DNA of 64,000 bases, from the NCBI GenBank assembly GCA_000727475.1, contig KL647311.1, forward strand, positions 469,181-533,180. Reading direction: 5' to 3'. How positions within the stretch are numbered: position 1 is the first letter of the stretch; each line of letters opens with the position of its first letter. Source of the stretch: Sarcocystis neurona (Eukaryota > Apicomplexa > Conoidasida > Eucoccidiorida > Sarcocystidae). The notes beneath the pieces were generated by a model that was not told where the DNA came from, made no database searches, and saw only the letters and a program-made list of their open reading frames with translations. The translations under genes and the position numbers were made by a program. Below are positions 11,401-21,633 of the stretch, in pieces.

Positions 11401-14400
11401 AAAGGCGAGGAACTTACACGCAGTTCGTCTATCCATCTTTTGAGTCTGAGTTACCGTCAGAAGGAGCAGGTCCCGAGCCTCCGCAACGTCCAAGTTTTGC
11501 TGACCTTTTACTTGCCGCAACACAAGCACCAGAACAGACACATGGCGTTCCTGCGCACCCGCCTGTAAGGCAGACTGCCGACCCCCCGCAAGCACAACCC
11601 ATGTGGCCGCGACCACTGCCGGAGCAGAAAGAGGGCACAGACGTGCTGCTCGTGTATGACGTGGTAAGGACAGCTGCGGAGTATGTAGTAGCCACACACA
11701 ACTACACGTGCGTGTACGACTGTGTGCGTACAAAGAGTGCGTGTATACGTCTATATACGCCTGCACGCACGGATGTATCATCGACGTGCATTTGCGCTGG
11801 GTGTCCATGCGGCGGCGCAGTTGTTGACGTAGGTAAAACTGCTGATGGACACCTTTGTGCGCGCCTCTATGTCCGTCCCGCCTGTGGGGTAGTAAGTGCT
11901 GCGGAGACGATGTGTGCACTGTTGACTGATAGCAGAGGAATCGGGTCTTACCGACCAGAAAATGCCGCATAAAATGGAACGGCAGTGGCGGAAGGTATAC
12001 CATGATGCAAACTGCGATTACGGCACAGAATCCGTAGGTAATAGTTATCATCATAAGACGTATTGGTTTGTGGCAGAGGCAATGGGAGCAGTCATCAGGG
12101 AAGGAGAAAAGCAAGAGGTAGTCCTTGAGAGGCGGTTGACATAGAAGGCTGAAGAGCACCAGGAGGAGGGCATGGTGATATGTTAATTCCTCGTTTTTGA
12201 TAGCAGAACCAGGAGATCGCCCTAGTGGTGCACGTAGAGCCGGATATGAGAAGAACGTACATGATTCGTGAAGCAGCAGCGGATGCGAGGGGATGCTGCG
12301 TTTATCTGTTCTATGGAGACAGAGCCGGCTATGCAGCACCTTCGCACTGAAGGTTGTCGGCAGCCAAAGAGAGGGATCGCAAGCGACGCATGCAACAGTA
12401 GCCAAAGGCAGTCTAATGTGTAGAGAATGCAATGGCGCGCGGACAACGGCATTGCAAGGGAAGGATTGCTGCCTGCGTTGACTGCAGAGCAGTAGAAGCA
12501 AGATACAACAGATGAGGGTCGCACCGTTGCTTCTTGCAGCAACAACACAACAGAGATTATATACATGTAGAGTTCAGTCGTCCTCAGAAATGAGCTATAC
12601 GCGACATGCTGTGGTCTTAGGGAGAGCGCAGTTTAACAGCTGGTTTACGCGCCTCGTTGCGTCTCCTGCCGCTGCAGGTGGGGGGACTTTGTGAAAATAA
12701 TGATAAGTTTGCCGTCGATCGGCTGTTGCCGCGTGTTGAGGTAGGAGATCTGCTGCTCATCCACGACGTGGGCGCGCACGGCCATACGATGGGATTTAAC
12801 TACAACGGCCGCCTCAGGTAGGAGGGAGAGAACAGCCTCGCATCTGGGTCTGCATGCGTAGATACGATCGTTCTACTATTGTGCAGTTACGCTTGATGTG
12901 TACGCTACACCCGTACAGATATGTACATACTCGTGTGCATACTTATATATATACAGGCGTGCAATTGATTGTCTACACATACAGCTACGTACACAGCCGC
13001 CCACAGCTGCCCAGATGGAGGAGCGCATGCGGAAGAAGCAGGCAGCGGTAGGCAGTTGCAGAACAGACGTTACAGAGGTAGGGGACAGTCGAAAAACGAG
13101 ACAGTGCAACTCCACTTTCCACTGCTTGCAATCACACATAGTAGCGGTCCACCCCTGTAAACTGTCTTCAGGTGATAGAAATGTATATATGTCTGTGGGT
13201 AAAGCTGGTATAAGGCTTGCGCAGCCATCCGCAAGGCTTGAGACAACCAGCACTCAGACAATTTGGTTGTGTACTGCTTTAGAGCACCCATAGATTGGCA
13301 CGACTGTCTACGTATGCATAGATTTTCGGAGACAGGTCAACACGTCCTCAAAGTGAGAGGCTGCGCGGCACTCAGACAGTTGCTTTTCTTTTTTGTGCCA
13401 CACCCAGACCAGATATACACACGTGCCTAGGTGTATTCGTACAGTACACGTGTATACATGCGTGTGTGCAGACATACACGTACGTGTACAACGGAGCTTT
13501 TATAAACAGATGAGGCGCTGCATGCTGGGTAAGGAGAGGCAGTACTCATGAGGTTGTGACTGCGCTAAGCACCCCAGCTGCATGTACAGGTATAAGTGAT
13601 TCTCTGCAGAGATGCAGGCTCTTCTGCACGCCTGCAGACTGGCGTTTGCATAAAAGGGAGGAAGCGCGGCTAGTGCCCAGGGAAAACCGGCCCGTGTCTC
13701 TAGGAGCTTTGACTTCTGTGTCTCGTATATGTGTGTGTGCCCCCGCACTTTGACGCCTCCCTCCTCAAAGGCGTTTTTGTGCGTCTGTATATGAATGACT
13801 ATTATAGAGAAGAGACGCTTGTTTCTAGTGCTGACCATTTGTACACAAATGCAGGATGAACACCTATGTGACTGTTCGCAATAGAAACGTACCCGCGATA
13901 ACCACAGAGGTAACATCTTTTTCGAGTCCATTCTCAGAGATCCTCGTTCTTGAGAGAGCGGAGTGTAAAGGTAGTCTCGTCCATAAGTGCTGGACGGGTG
14001 TAGTAGCCGCAGGACAAACATTCAAAGGTAGGACGGTGGCTGCACCGAACCGAGAGCCGAGAATTTCACAAGAGCTCCCCGAACGCTAGGCACCTTTATG
14101 CAGACATTTATATGTCTGTACCACGTAAGGGACTCTCTCAGTATATCCGTGTATATGTATATGTGTATGTATACGTGTGTACCATGTAAGAAAGTCTTCT
14201 GCAGCATTGAACTAATTCGCCACTTACAATGACGAACACCGAGGTTGTGAAGGTGGTCTTGCTAGGTGAGGGAATAGTTCACCACACACTTTATCTCCCA
14301 CATACTCTATCCGCTTGCGCCTACGCATCATGTTCGCAGTTCTCAACGGTTGGCTTCCGACTCACGACGCGGAGTGAAACAGTTACTAAAATGTACCTGT

Positions 14401-14868
14401 TTCTGTGTCCACCTAAACCTAGTCATTTATTCAGTGTCCCGCGTGACGTGCAGGTCCATGGAGTGTCTGCGGCGTTTGGATGGCAGCATAGAACTTATAC
14501 GAAGAGCAGAAGATTTCGAAGATCTGTTTGCCACCGTCTGCTGCCCGGGGATGCCAGCTAGCGCAGAGTTATTGCGGCTCGCCCGCTACTACGATGGACT
14601 TGGAATGTATGATAGACAGCCGCCGCCCTCTGGCAACGCGCCTGGCAGCTACGGCAGGCGTAGAACGTCTTTGTTTAGCACGGTGGTAGCGCGGGTAAAG
14701 GCGAAGTTGTTTGGAGACAGCGACACCGACTATGAAGACGAAGAAACGTGTGTCTGCAGAGCAGCTGCAATTGATTGTTTCTGCACGACTCTGTTTCTCT
14801 CCACGGGACTTGTTGCTGCCGCTTTGACAGCGCGGCTGCTTCTCCGGTACATGAAACCAAAGATGTAG
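8462..14868 (+). CDS. lysA: Diaminopimelate decarboxylase (four exons, C-terminal hydrophobic tail)
   Basis: This is a PLP-dependent fold-type III decarboxylase that converts meso-diaminopimelate to lysine and CO2. Exons are 8462-10241, 11320-11663, 12678-12817 and 14454-14868. All introns are GT..AG and all phases agree, giving 892 residues. Motifs in order: N-terminal GNTPFYLYD; YFAVKATP with the PLP lysine at about residue 213; GVDCSTLSEL; SKFGM; GLHSMILSNSLD; LGGGIGIPYKP; MENGRFL; then across intron 1 VDACMANLMRPGMYGAYHH. Exon 3 has LCENNDKF with the catalytic cysteine (about 713) and HDVGAHG. Exon 4 has the usual family end. The start is the first in-frame ATG, with A at -3 and G at +4; the frame is open upstream to 8303. 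Oddities: an Ala/Ser-rich insertion (about residues 128-200), a Ser/Thr-rich insertion (about 475-556), and an extra C-terminal stretch of about 90 residues ending in a hydrophobic segment (about 862-884) plus a basic tip. The motif variants match DapDC better than ornithine or arginine decarboxylase. Confidence 0.93.
10251..10500. repeat. Alternating purine-pyrimidine microsatellite in decarboxylase intron 1
   Basis: A degenerate run of TG, TA, CA and CG dinucleotide steps, such as gtacatgtacgtatgtgtac, fills the first part of intron 1. Frames through it stay open only because the repeat has few stops, so the reading past 10241 is not regarded as coding. Similar tracts occur in intron 3 (about 12860-12990 and 13400-13500), at 14100-14190, 21240-21350 and 57780-58200. 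Confidence 0.8.
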
Positions 14869-16373
14869 TCTCCCACGCCTCGTCGCTTACAGAACGGCAC
14901 ACGTCACGCATCTGCAGAGGTCAGAATGCTCCTGTTTCTCGTGTCTGGGGGGACAAACGTAGTAGCCACCACTCCTTCCCAGTTTGTGTGAAAATATATA
15001 CATATTTAGAACCATACTGACGTGTATACGCAGTTTTTACCTACATACACGTGTACGGTTGTTGGTGCAGTCGTCCATTCCTACTGTGCACGAAAACACA
15101 CCTGTAAAGTGGAAGTCCCTGTCGCTGACCTGCTCAGTTGGTTTCGCGCGCAGCTGTAAACGCGACTTACCTTTTACTTTTCTTCACCCGGAACTTGTCT
15201 GCCGCGACCTCTTCCGGCCAGACAGTCGTACACGCAACTTTGACTTTCTGTTTTTATTCGGCAAAATAGAGGTGCTCAGTGTAATCTAGTTCCGCCCGGA
15301 GTGCCATATTCAGCATCGAGAAGAAGGGTGGGAAGTAGTGTGGGGCAATTCGTTTGTGAAGGTTATCGATCGAAATACTAGCAGTGCTTTCGCTTTTGGA
15401 GACTACCCGCAGGGCTGTGCGAATGCCTGTTTTTGGCCTGCAAGTTTTTTCGACGATGCAGGGCATGAGCAGCTCCGTTAAGTCTACTTTTTTGTGTGTG
15501 GGTGCGTATGTAGGCATTTAGGGCAACTTCACTCGTCCGCGGATACTCTTAAGCATATGCGTGCATGCGAAGATGCGTGCCCGGTTTTCTGTGGAACCGA
15601 ATCCATGGCGCACTAGCAGCGAGGCTCTTAGATGCGGTGTCTCACGTACTGGTCCATGAAGCGAAGACGGCAAGGAGGCTCAAGATCTGACGCCACTTTG
15701 CCCCGGCAGTCATTTTTATAGGCCAACCGTGAAACTCGTTAAAGAAGTTGTTGCCTTTCCCCACCGCAACTCTTAGCTTTCAGCTCCTTGCCGCACGGGA
15801 ATGCATTGTGCTGCCGACGCGGTTAGCTCGAACTTATCGGAATATGTGCAGCCGGGGAGGAAGTGGGATAGAAGCAGCCGTACGCACAGTCGGTGGAGGA
15901 AGGGTTACAGGTGGTGCACGCCGAAAGTTGTACCGACACCACCGTAGCAATACCCTTTGTACAGATCGATGGGCCTGCTGCAAGAGTCGCAGCAACAACG
16001 ACGCTGCTGAACGCGCACAGAAGTTAAGTGAGAACATGTTACTGAGCATGTCGTATTAGTTTTTACTGATATACATTGCGGTCGACGAAGCGACTACGTG
16101 TGATCAGCATCAAAAAAACTTGTACAGACGTGTATGGGCGCCTTGTTCGCACACGTGGTTCTATGCTACTCTACGGACGTGTCCGCATCAACTGAAGTAT
16201 ATACGTGTAGACGTACTTCACTATGTATGCCGGCATATGGTGCATCGACACGTTACCAACACCGAACAACAGAGTAAACCTGTGTCGTCTTAACCACTTA
16301 GTCTGCCATTTTGAATGGCAATTACATCTCTTGTCTTAATTGGGTGACAAACAGTTCACTTTGTCCGCGTGAA

Positions 16374-18598
16374 ATGGCCTACTTCCGCCCCACAACACTG
16401 TATAGGCAAAAAGACAAGTCTTCGCAGACCCGTGTTCTAGCGTATTTGACAGTGTGCTGTTTCTTTGGCATTTTGACACTGGTGAGTAAGAAGCCTTCTT
16501 TTTCTACGTCCGACGCCGCCCTGAAGCACTTGGCCGAGGAACACTCTCTACTTGACCGAAATTTTGCATTGCCATACGGCAACGTGGTGGCATTGTCCTG
16601 TTACTTGCACCCGGCCTCGAGTCGTTGTCATACCCTCTTTTGGAGAAACCAGTTCGGATGACGACTCATCACCTGCTCAAAGAGAAAAGGCTGCTACCAG
16701 ATGTGATGGATTCTGTTCCAATGGAACCACGAGACGTCTTCGTCGGCCTTTCAGGGTCAACGTAGCTGTCGAGAATGGGCACCAGCTGTTCAGCCAAATT
16801 ACAGGCGGACACGCCCAGTTGTAAATCGCTTGCGTACCCGCCTTCATTCCCGTGTGCGGAGGGTGGCTTCAGAGATTTGCAGTCCCATATTAAGCTAGTC
16901 AAGATACGTGCAGGCGCCTATACTGGTTAGACGAATCCCGCGTCGCGGGAAAAACAGAACAACACCACACATGTGTGTGTCTCACAAATGGACTGCGTAG
17001 GTATGTACGTATATCAAAGGACAGCTCAGCTCGTAGCTGCGGTGCGAAGTGAGAGTAGTACCGATAGCATCACTTACGATCTTGTACCACGAGCTGCTGG
17101 AAACTCTGCTGCAGAGGAAGCTGTCGGACTGAAAAACTCCATTCTTGTGTACTCTCAAGAAGGTATGTACATAAGTATGTGTATCTGGTTAACGACGCGT
17201 ATGGCTGGCGTCAAGCTGACAAACCACGCCGTAACTAGCCGGTGCCGCAGCAGCAACAGCAGCAACTGCAGCGGCGCGACAGCAGCAACAGCGCTGCGGT
17301 AGCAGCAACGGCGCCGCAGTAGCTCGTTGTTAGGGACGGGAGGCCGATGACAGCAAACACCAGTGCACGCCCTGAAAGCTGTTGTACTGCAAGTACCCTG
17401 CAGTGCGAGTTCGTTTTCTTGCGATGAATTAACATATCGACGTACACAAAGAGCACTGCACTCAGTAGTTGTCTCCTCGTTTCGTGAGCGCACACGTAGG
17501 TCGGATGACGTTCCTTATCGTGTGTTGTCTGAGATGAGCCTCTCCCGCTTCGTTGCATATGAATGCGGACGTCTCTGTCCTCATCTACACTGCCAAACCA
17601 CCCTGCCCGCCTCGATGCTTCCCACCTCACTGCTCAGCATGCGGGAGTGAGCCATTGTCAAAGCACGTGATCATGCCAGTGTTAGCACTTCATTACTCAA
17701 GATGCCCTGTTTGCACATGCGAAACCGCCGAGATATTCGTTACGTGCTGTTGCATCCCGTCAGATCCGAGGGATCCTCTGCGTGTATAGAGGCTACCCCT
17801 GCTTACAACGTGGTAATAACTCTTCACGGACTGTCTATTGTCTGTATGTTCTTGGTGCGTGCGTTATTTGCAGATTTTCTTACACTTTAGTTTAGTGATC
17901 TATATTGTTAGTTTGGTTGTGCTACGTGTGCATAGGCCTGTTATAATACGTATACATCATACGCATACGGTTCGTGACGGGAAAAAGCGTACTTACGTGT
18001 ATTCGGCCAGTGCATCCGCGCACGCGCCGGTATTGAGTAGTGACAATGGGCGAATGCTGGTACAAGATATCACCCTTTCTCCGTACGCATTCTCCTCTAC
18101 GGAGGGGAACTTAAGGACATTCAGCCAGTGCATTTGCATAACCGGTTTTAAATAGTGAGGATAGGTGAATGCTTCTAGGAAAGACGCATCTGGATACTCG
18201 ACCAGTGCGTCTGCATACCCCGCTGTGAATAGTGGCGATAGATGAATTCTTGTACAAAACATCGTCCTGTCTCGGTGCGCGTCGTCCTCTACCCCCGCCC
18301 TCCAATCCACGTATGTAGAAGCACACGCACGTATACGCGCCGAGGTCAGCAGCGGGAACACATGTCATTCACCGGTGCCTCGCAGCATTCGCTGGATACA
18401 TGATTACCGGAGAGATATTTTGCACGCAGGGGACGTGCTCTGAGCCATCACAGTGCTGTATGCGCACTTTTGCTACAGCAGTTGAACGGGGCACCTCCCG
18501 AACAGAAGCAGCAAGCACCTACGTGTGTGCGCGATGCCGCGAGCAATGCGCTGGCCGGGAGGCATCGTGCCACCACGGTCTTACTGTATGCAGGACAG
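16374..18598 (+). other. Exon-like fragments, some resembling PEBP family
   Basis: Several short frames look coding but cannot be joined cleanly. At 16374 an ATG opens a frame with one membrane-spanning-like segment (about residues 22-38). At 16556-16751 another frame reads KRLLPDVMDSVP, then VFVGLSGS; one base out of frame follows VAVENGHQLF. This resembles the N-terminal strand pattern of phosphatidylethanolamine-binding proteins. At 17029-17161 a candidate exon lies between acceptor aaaggacag and donor gtatgt. At 17556-17789 a frame has paired CxxC motifs. At 18479-18598 a candidate exon contains NGAPP and ends GRHRATTVLLYAGQ before GT, similar to the PEBP motif GxHRYxxxLYxQ. The DPDxP motif and a clear order of phases were not found. 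It could be a split gene, a decayed gene or chance. Confidence 0.25.
18007..18260. repeat. Three diverged copies of a short repeat
   Basis: Three stretches starting ccagtgc at 18007, 18125 and 18202 share the order ccagtgc..tgca..ccg..t.agtagtg..ga..ggtgaatgc. The copies are about 55 bp, with uneven spacing of 118 and 77 bp and many substitutions. No coding role is seen. Confidence 0.55.
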
Positions 18599-18675
18599 GT
18601 TACACTAAAAACTATCGTTCTGTGTACTGCATCCATCTCGTCTAATGGATCTCAAGTGACATACATTCAATATGT

Positions 18676-19375
18676 AGCTGTACGCATGTGTATACATTCA
18701 TAAACCATCGACTGATCTCGGCACCTAAGGGTGATAAAAAAGCATAGTTTTTGTATTTTTTCGCACACGCAGCGAAAGCGTAGTTTAGTCGGCAGCTGTT
18801 GGGATCTTATGGGCCATCAAGCCTGCCTTATGTCTCCAGTCCCAAGTTCAAAGCTGTGGGAATTCAGCTGTACGCATGTCTGGATGTGCATATTCCCTCG
18901 ACTCATCTCAGCATTAAAGCAAAGGTGCCGTATATTACCAGGGACATGCAGAGAAGGTGTAGATGTAGTTAACAACTCCGGGAGATTTGCGGGCCATCAA
19001 GTCTGCCGTATGTCTCCATTCACAGGTTCAAAGTAGACCTCAGAGCAAAACTAACGGACACCCACGACTTAAAGCAGCTCTTGTTGGTCTTGGCGAGGGA
19101 ATCCCACGTGATAATCGTGTGTATATATGTGTATGTAGTTGTACGCATGCATGTATGTGCTTAATCCCCTGACTCATTTCAGCGTCAAAGCAAAGCTGCA
19201 GTGAATTAGCTGTGCGCGCGTACGTATGTGCATAATCTCTCGACTCATCTCAGCATTAAGGCAGAGCTGTGGCAATATTTCACGCACTTGCAGAGAAGGT
19301 GTGGTTGTAGTCAGCAATCCCGGCAGATTTGCGCGCCACCAAGTCTGCCGTGTGTTTCAGTTCCACTCCCAGGTG
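18676..19375. repeat. Diverged direct repeat family of about 170 bp
   Basis: Copies begin with gctgtacgcatg and a short tgtgcat stretch. They then contain ctcgactcatctcagcatta, then cagagaaggtg and gtagt, then gagatttgcgggccatcaag and tctgccgtatgtctcc. The best copies lie at about 18865-19035 and 19208-19375; partial copies lie at about 18676-18860 and 19140-19205. The unit contains no long open frame. It may be a decayed dispersed element. Confidence 0.7.
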
Positions 19376-19547
19376 CACAGTACGGTTGTCGTCCACAGAA
19401 TAAACTCAAGTGCCGTTGTTGCCCACAAAATAAACTTGAGAGGCATCCACGAAAAAGCGCCCCCCCGCAGTGTTGAAAGCTAGACCAAGTAGCCAGCAAC
19501 TTCCGGGCCTTCGTCACTCCTGCGAGTGACAAACTGCAAGCTGCGGT

Positions 19548-20270
19548 TCAATGAATTTGTGTGCTGGTGGCGCAAAGGTCGGCCTCTGCCACATCAATCA
19601 GCGCAGCACCAACACCAGCACCACGAAACTGGTAAAAATTCTCAGGTCCATCAGCCGCAGCATCAGCAGCAACGAAACTAGCGAGGCGGAAGCCAGGGGC
19701 CACAAAACGAGTAAGCCAGCCCACCCGCAGCAATAGCAGGAGCACGTCTGACATGGGCAACAACTGCCGGACAGCAGCAGCACTGGAAGCCACAGAGTCG
19801 CGCGTGGTGCTGCTGTGTCGCTGCTGTTACGTTGGCTGCTGAGGTTGCATCCTCCTTTGTCGTGCTTACTCCTACACTTGCATCACCGGCCGACTCCGGT
19901 GCGCCGATACAGCCAACGATGCTGCTGCTGCCGAGTGTCCCCGTTAATAATTTTGCCATATACCTCAAGGCAGCTGCGGAGGCCGTGGCCCTGCTGGTGC
20001 GTTCTTCTGCTAAGGTGTGAGGCTAAAAAGGACCTCTTCCAACAGGCAGCGTGGGTGCAAGTGCGCCACCTTCACGCCCTCCGTAAAGCAGGAATGGCTG
20101 TCCTCGTTGTTACTGAAATTGGCTCGCCCCTGCAGCAATTTGCTGCTGCTGCTGCTAGTCCCGCGTTACCACGATGCCCTCGTCTCGCTGCTCTGGGGGC
20201 GGGACATCGGACGGTTGACAAAACTGTCACGACGTGATCCCCCTTATGCAGGACAAAATCCAGATTAGCA
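19548..20270. other. Block with opposed CAG/CTG bias, Ala-rich frames on both strands
   Basis: Left of about 19810 the + strand is CAG/ACC-rich, and the minus strand reads Ala-rich (19548-19793, ending in a TGA after a hydrophilic peptide). Right of it the + strand is GCT-rich and reads Ala/Leu/Val-rich (19832-20020). The minus frame at 19678-19968 and the + frame at 19832-20020 overlap. These could be the ends of two short divergent coding regions or a single repeat-rich fragment. No domain is recognised. Confidence 0.3.
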
Positions 20271-20478
20271 ACAAGATATCTGCGCACGCAGCAGGAACAC
20301 CAGACCAGGGCACCCCGGCCACTAGCAGCCGAATGTCTGCACCTGCAGCTGGGTCCCATAATGCTGACAGCTATGCATTGCCCCAGTAGCACAGCAAATT
20401 GACAGCAGCATACTGGCAACACAGCAACGACCACAAGCAAAGCCCTGGTAGCACAGAAATGTATATTTCGACATCTGT

Positions 20479-20520
20479 GTGTGTATATACGGTATACACA
20501 TATATATATATATATGTGGT
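20479..20520. repeat. TA microsatellite
   Basis: A run of tgtgtatata and acacatatatatatatatatgtg lies just upstream of the hypothetical frame that begins at 20701. It is a simple-sequence tract and is not regarded as coding although frames pass through it. Confidence 0.7.
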
Positions 20521-20700
20521 TGTGCGCATAGAGGAGTTTGTACATGGGGGATACGGAATAATAACTCAGGGGTGTGGGGGGCAGGAAAACGGGGCACCGG
20601 CAGCAGCAGCAGCTGCAGTAACAGAGTGGAGAATATAAGCTTCGGTGCTGGTTGGCTTTGGCGTCTTTGCAGAAGCACGTCTCTCAGCCGTGTTGACGCC

Positions 20701-21240
20701 ATGCCAAGCGGAGCTGTCCCAGTTGCAGACGCAGCAGCACCGTCAACAGCTGCGGTCGCGGCCTTTGCAGAAAAGGATGGCAAGCAGCACCAGCAGCAAA
20801 ATGGGAAAAGGACCTCACCACAATTAATGGATCAGGCGGTCGTGCCACCGATTCTTGCCCGCGCTGCTGCTTCGTTTCAACCGCATTTCTTCAATGCAAA
20901 CGAGCGCAACTGGCATAAACAGAGAAAATGGACGCCTCTTCTTGATTCTAGGACCTCAACACCAGGCGTCACTACGTGGAGAGCAGGCAGTCCCACGCGG
21001 CCCACAACAGCAAGGACAGCCAGTTCCCCGTCCACACAAGTGAGCGACTCACTGCTACAAAGAGCAGCAGCAGAGACAAGCACGTGTAGAATGTACGTCT
21101 CCCCTTGGCAGCCACACAGTCACTGGCTTCACCTGAGAGGTTTCAGTAGATCGGCTGATAGATCACTCTGGACGTCAGCAAAGGCAGCGACGGCAGCCGC
21201 AGTAGCAGCACAGTGCTGCGCCGTATCGGCGACGCAGTGA
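20701..21240 (+). CDS. Hypothetical protein, Ala/Ser/Gln-rich N-terminus
   Basis: From the ATG at 20701 a 179-codon frame begins with an Ala-rich stretch, then Gln-rich and basic residues, then a Ser/Thr/Pro-rich middle and an Ala-rich end before the TGA at 21238. No domain is recognised. A strong donor-like sequence (gtgagc at 21039, gtacgt at 21093) suggests the frame may be a first exon, but neither donor matches the phase of the acceptor-like site at 21786 in front of the next gene. It may therefore be separate from it or not coding at all. Confidence 0.3.
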   Translation: MPSGAVPVADAAAPSTAAVAAFAEKDGKQHQQQNGKRTSPQLMDQAVVPPILARAAASFQPHFFNANERNWHKQRKWTPLLDSRTSTPGVTTWRAGSPTRPTTARTASSPSTQVSDSLLQRAAAETSTCRMYVSPWQPHSHWLHLRGFSRSADRSLWTSAKAATAAAVAAQCCAVSATQ

Positions 21241-21633
21241 TATAGAGATTTCTGTTTCTGTATGTGTAAGTATGCATGTACACATTAGTGAACACCTGAG
21301 TATATGGACGCACTCGTGGAGAGATATATATGCATATGTATATGCATGCTTTGAGCAGTTTTAAATTGACGATATACTCTTGCATTGGCTGACCAGAATA
21401 CATCAACAACCGCACTTCTTGCATAGCGCCAGGCACTCAGAGGTCCTTGTTTGCCGACAGCGTGCCGGCGCCACGTGAGCACAATAGCGCTACACCGAGC
21501 ACTACCCATAAGATGGACAAGTTGAGGGCTGTGTGGCAGACCTTTATTTCTTGAGGCGCACGGCATTGATGGGATCAGTCTGCGAGACACCTGTCTGTCT
21601 TCCCTCTCTGGTGACGTTCCGCAGCACTTCCGG

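Larger units (their letters stand above)
14869..20700. other. Interval with repeat families and possible split-gene fragments
   Basis: No complete gene could be built here. The interval holds a possible group of exon-like fragments (16374-18598), two diverged repeat families (18007-18260 and 18676-19375), and a small block with opposed triplet bias (19548-20270). The stretch 14869-16300 shows only short frames, the longest of note being + strand 15748-16059, which is Arg-rich with no recognised domain. Microsatellite tracts of the tgtatatgt type recur. Confidence 0.5.
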
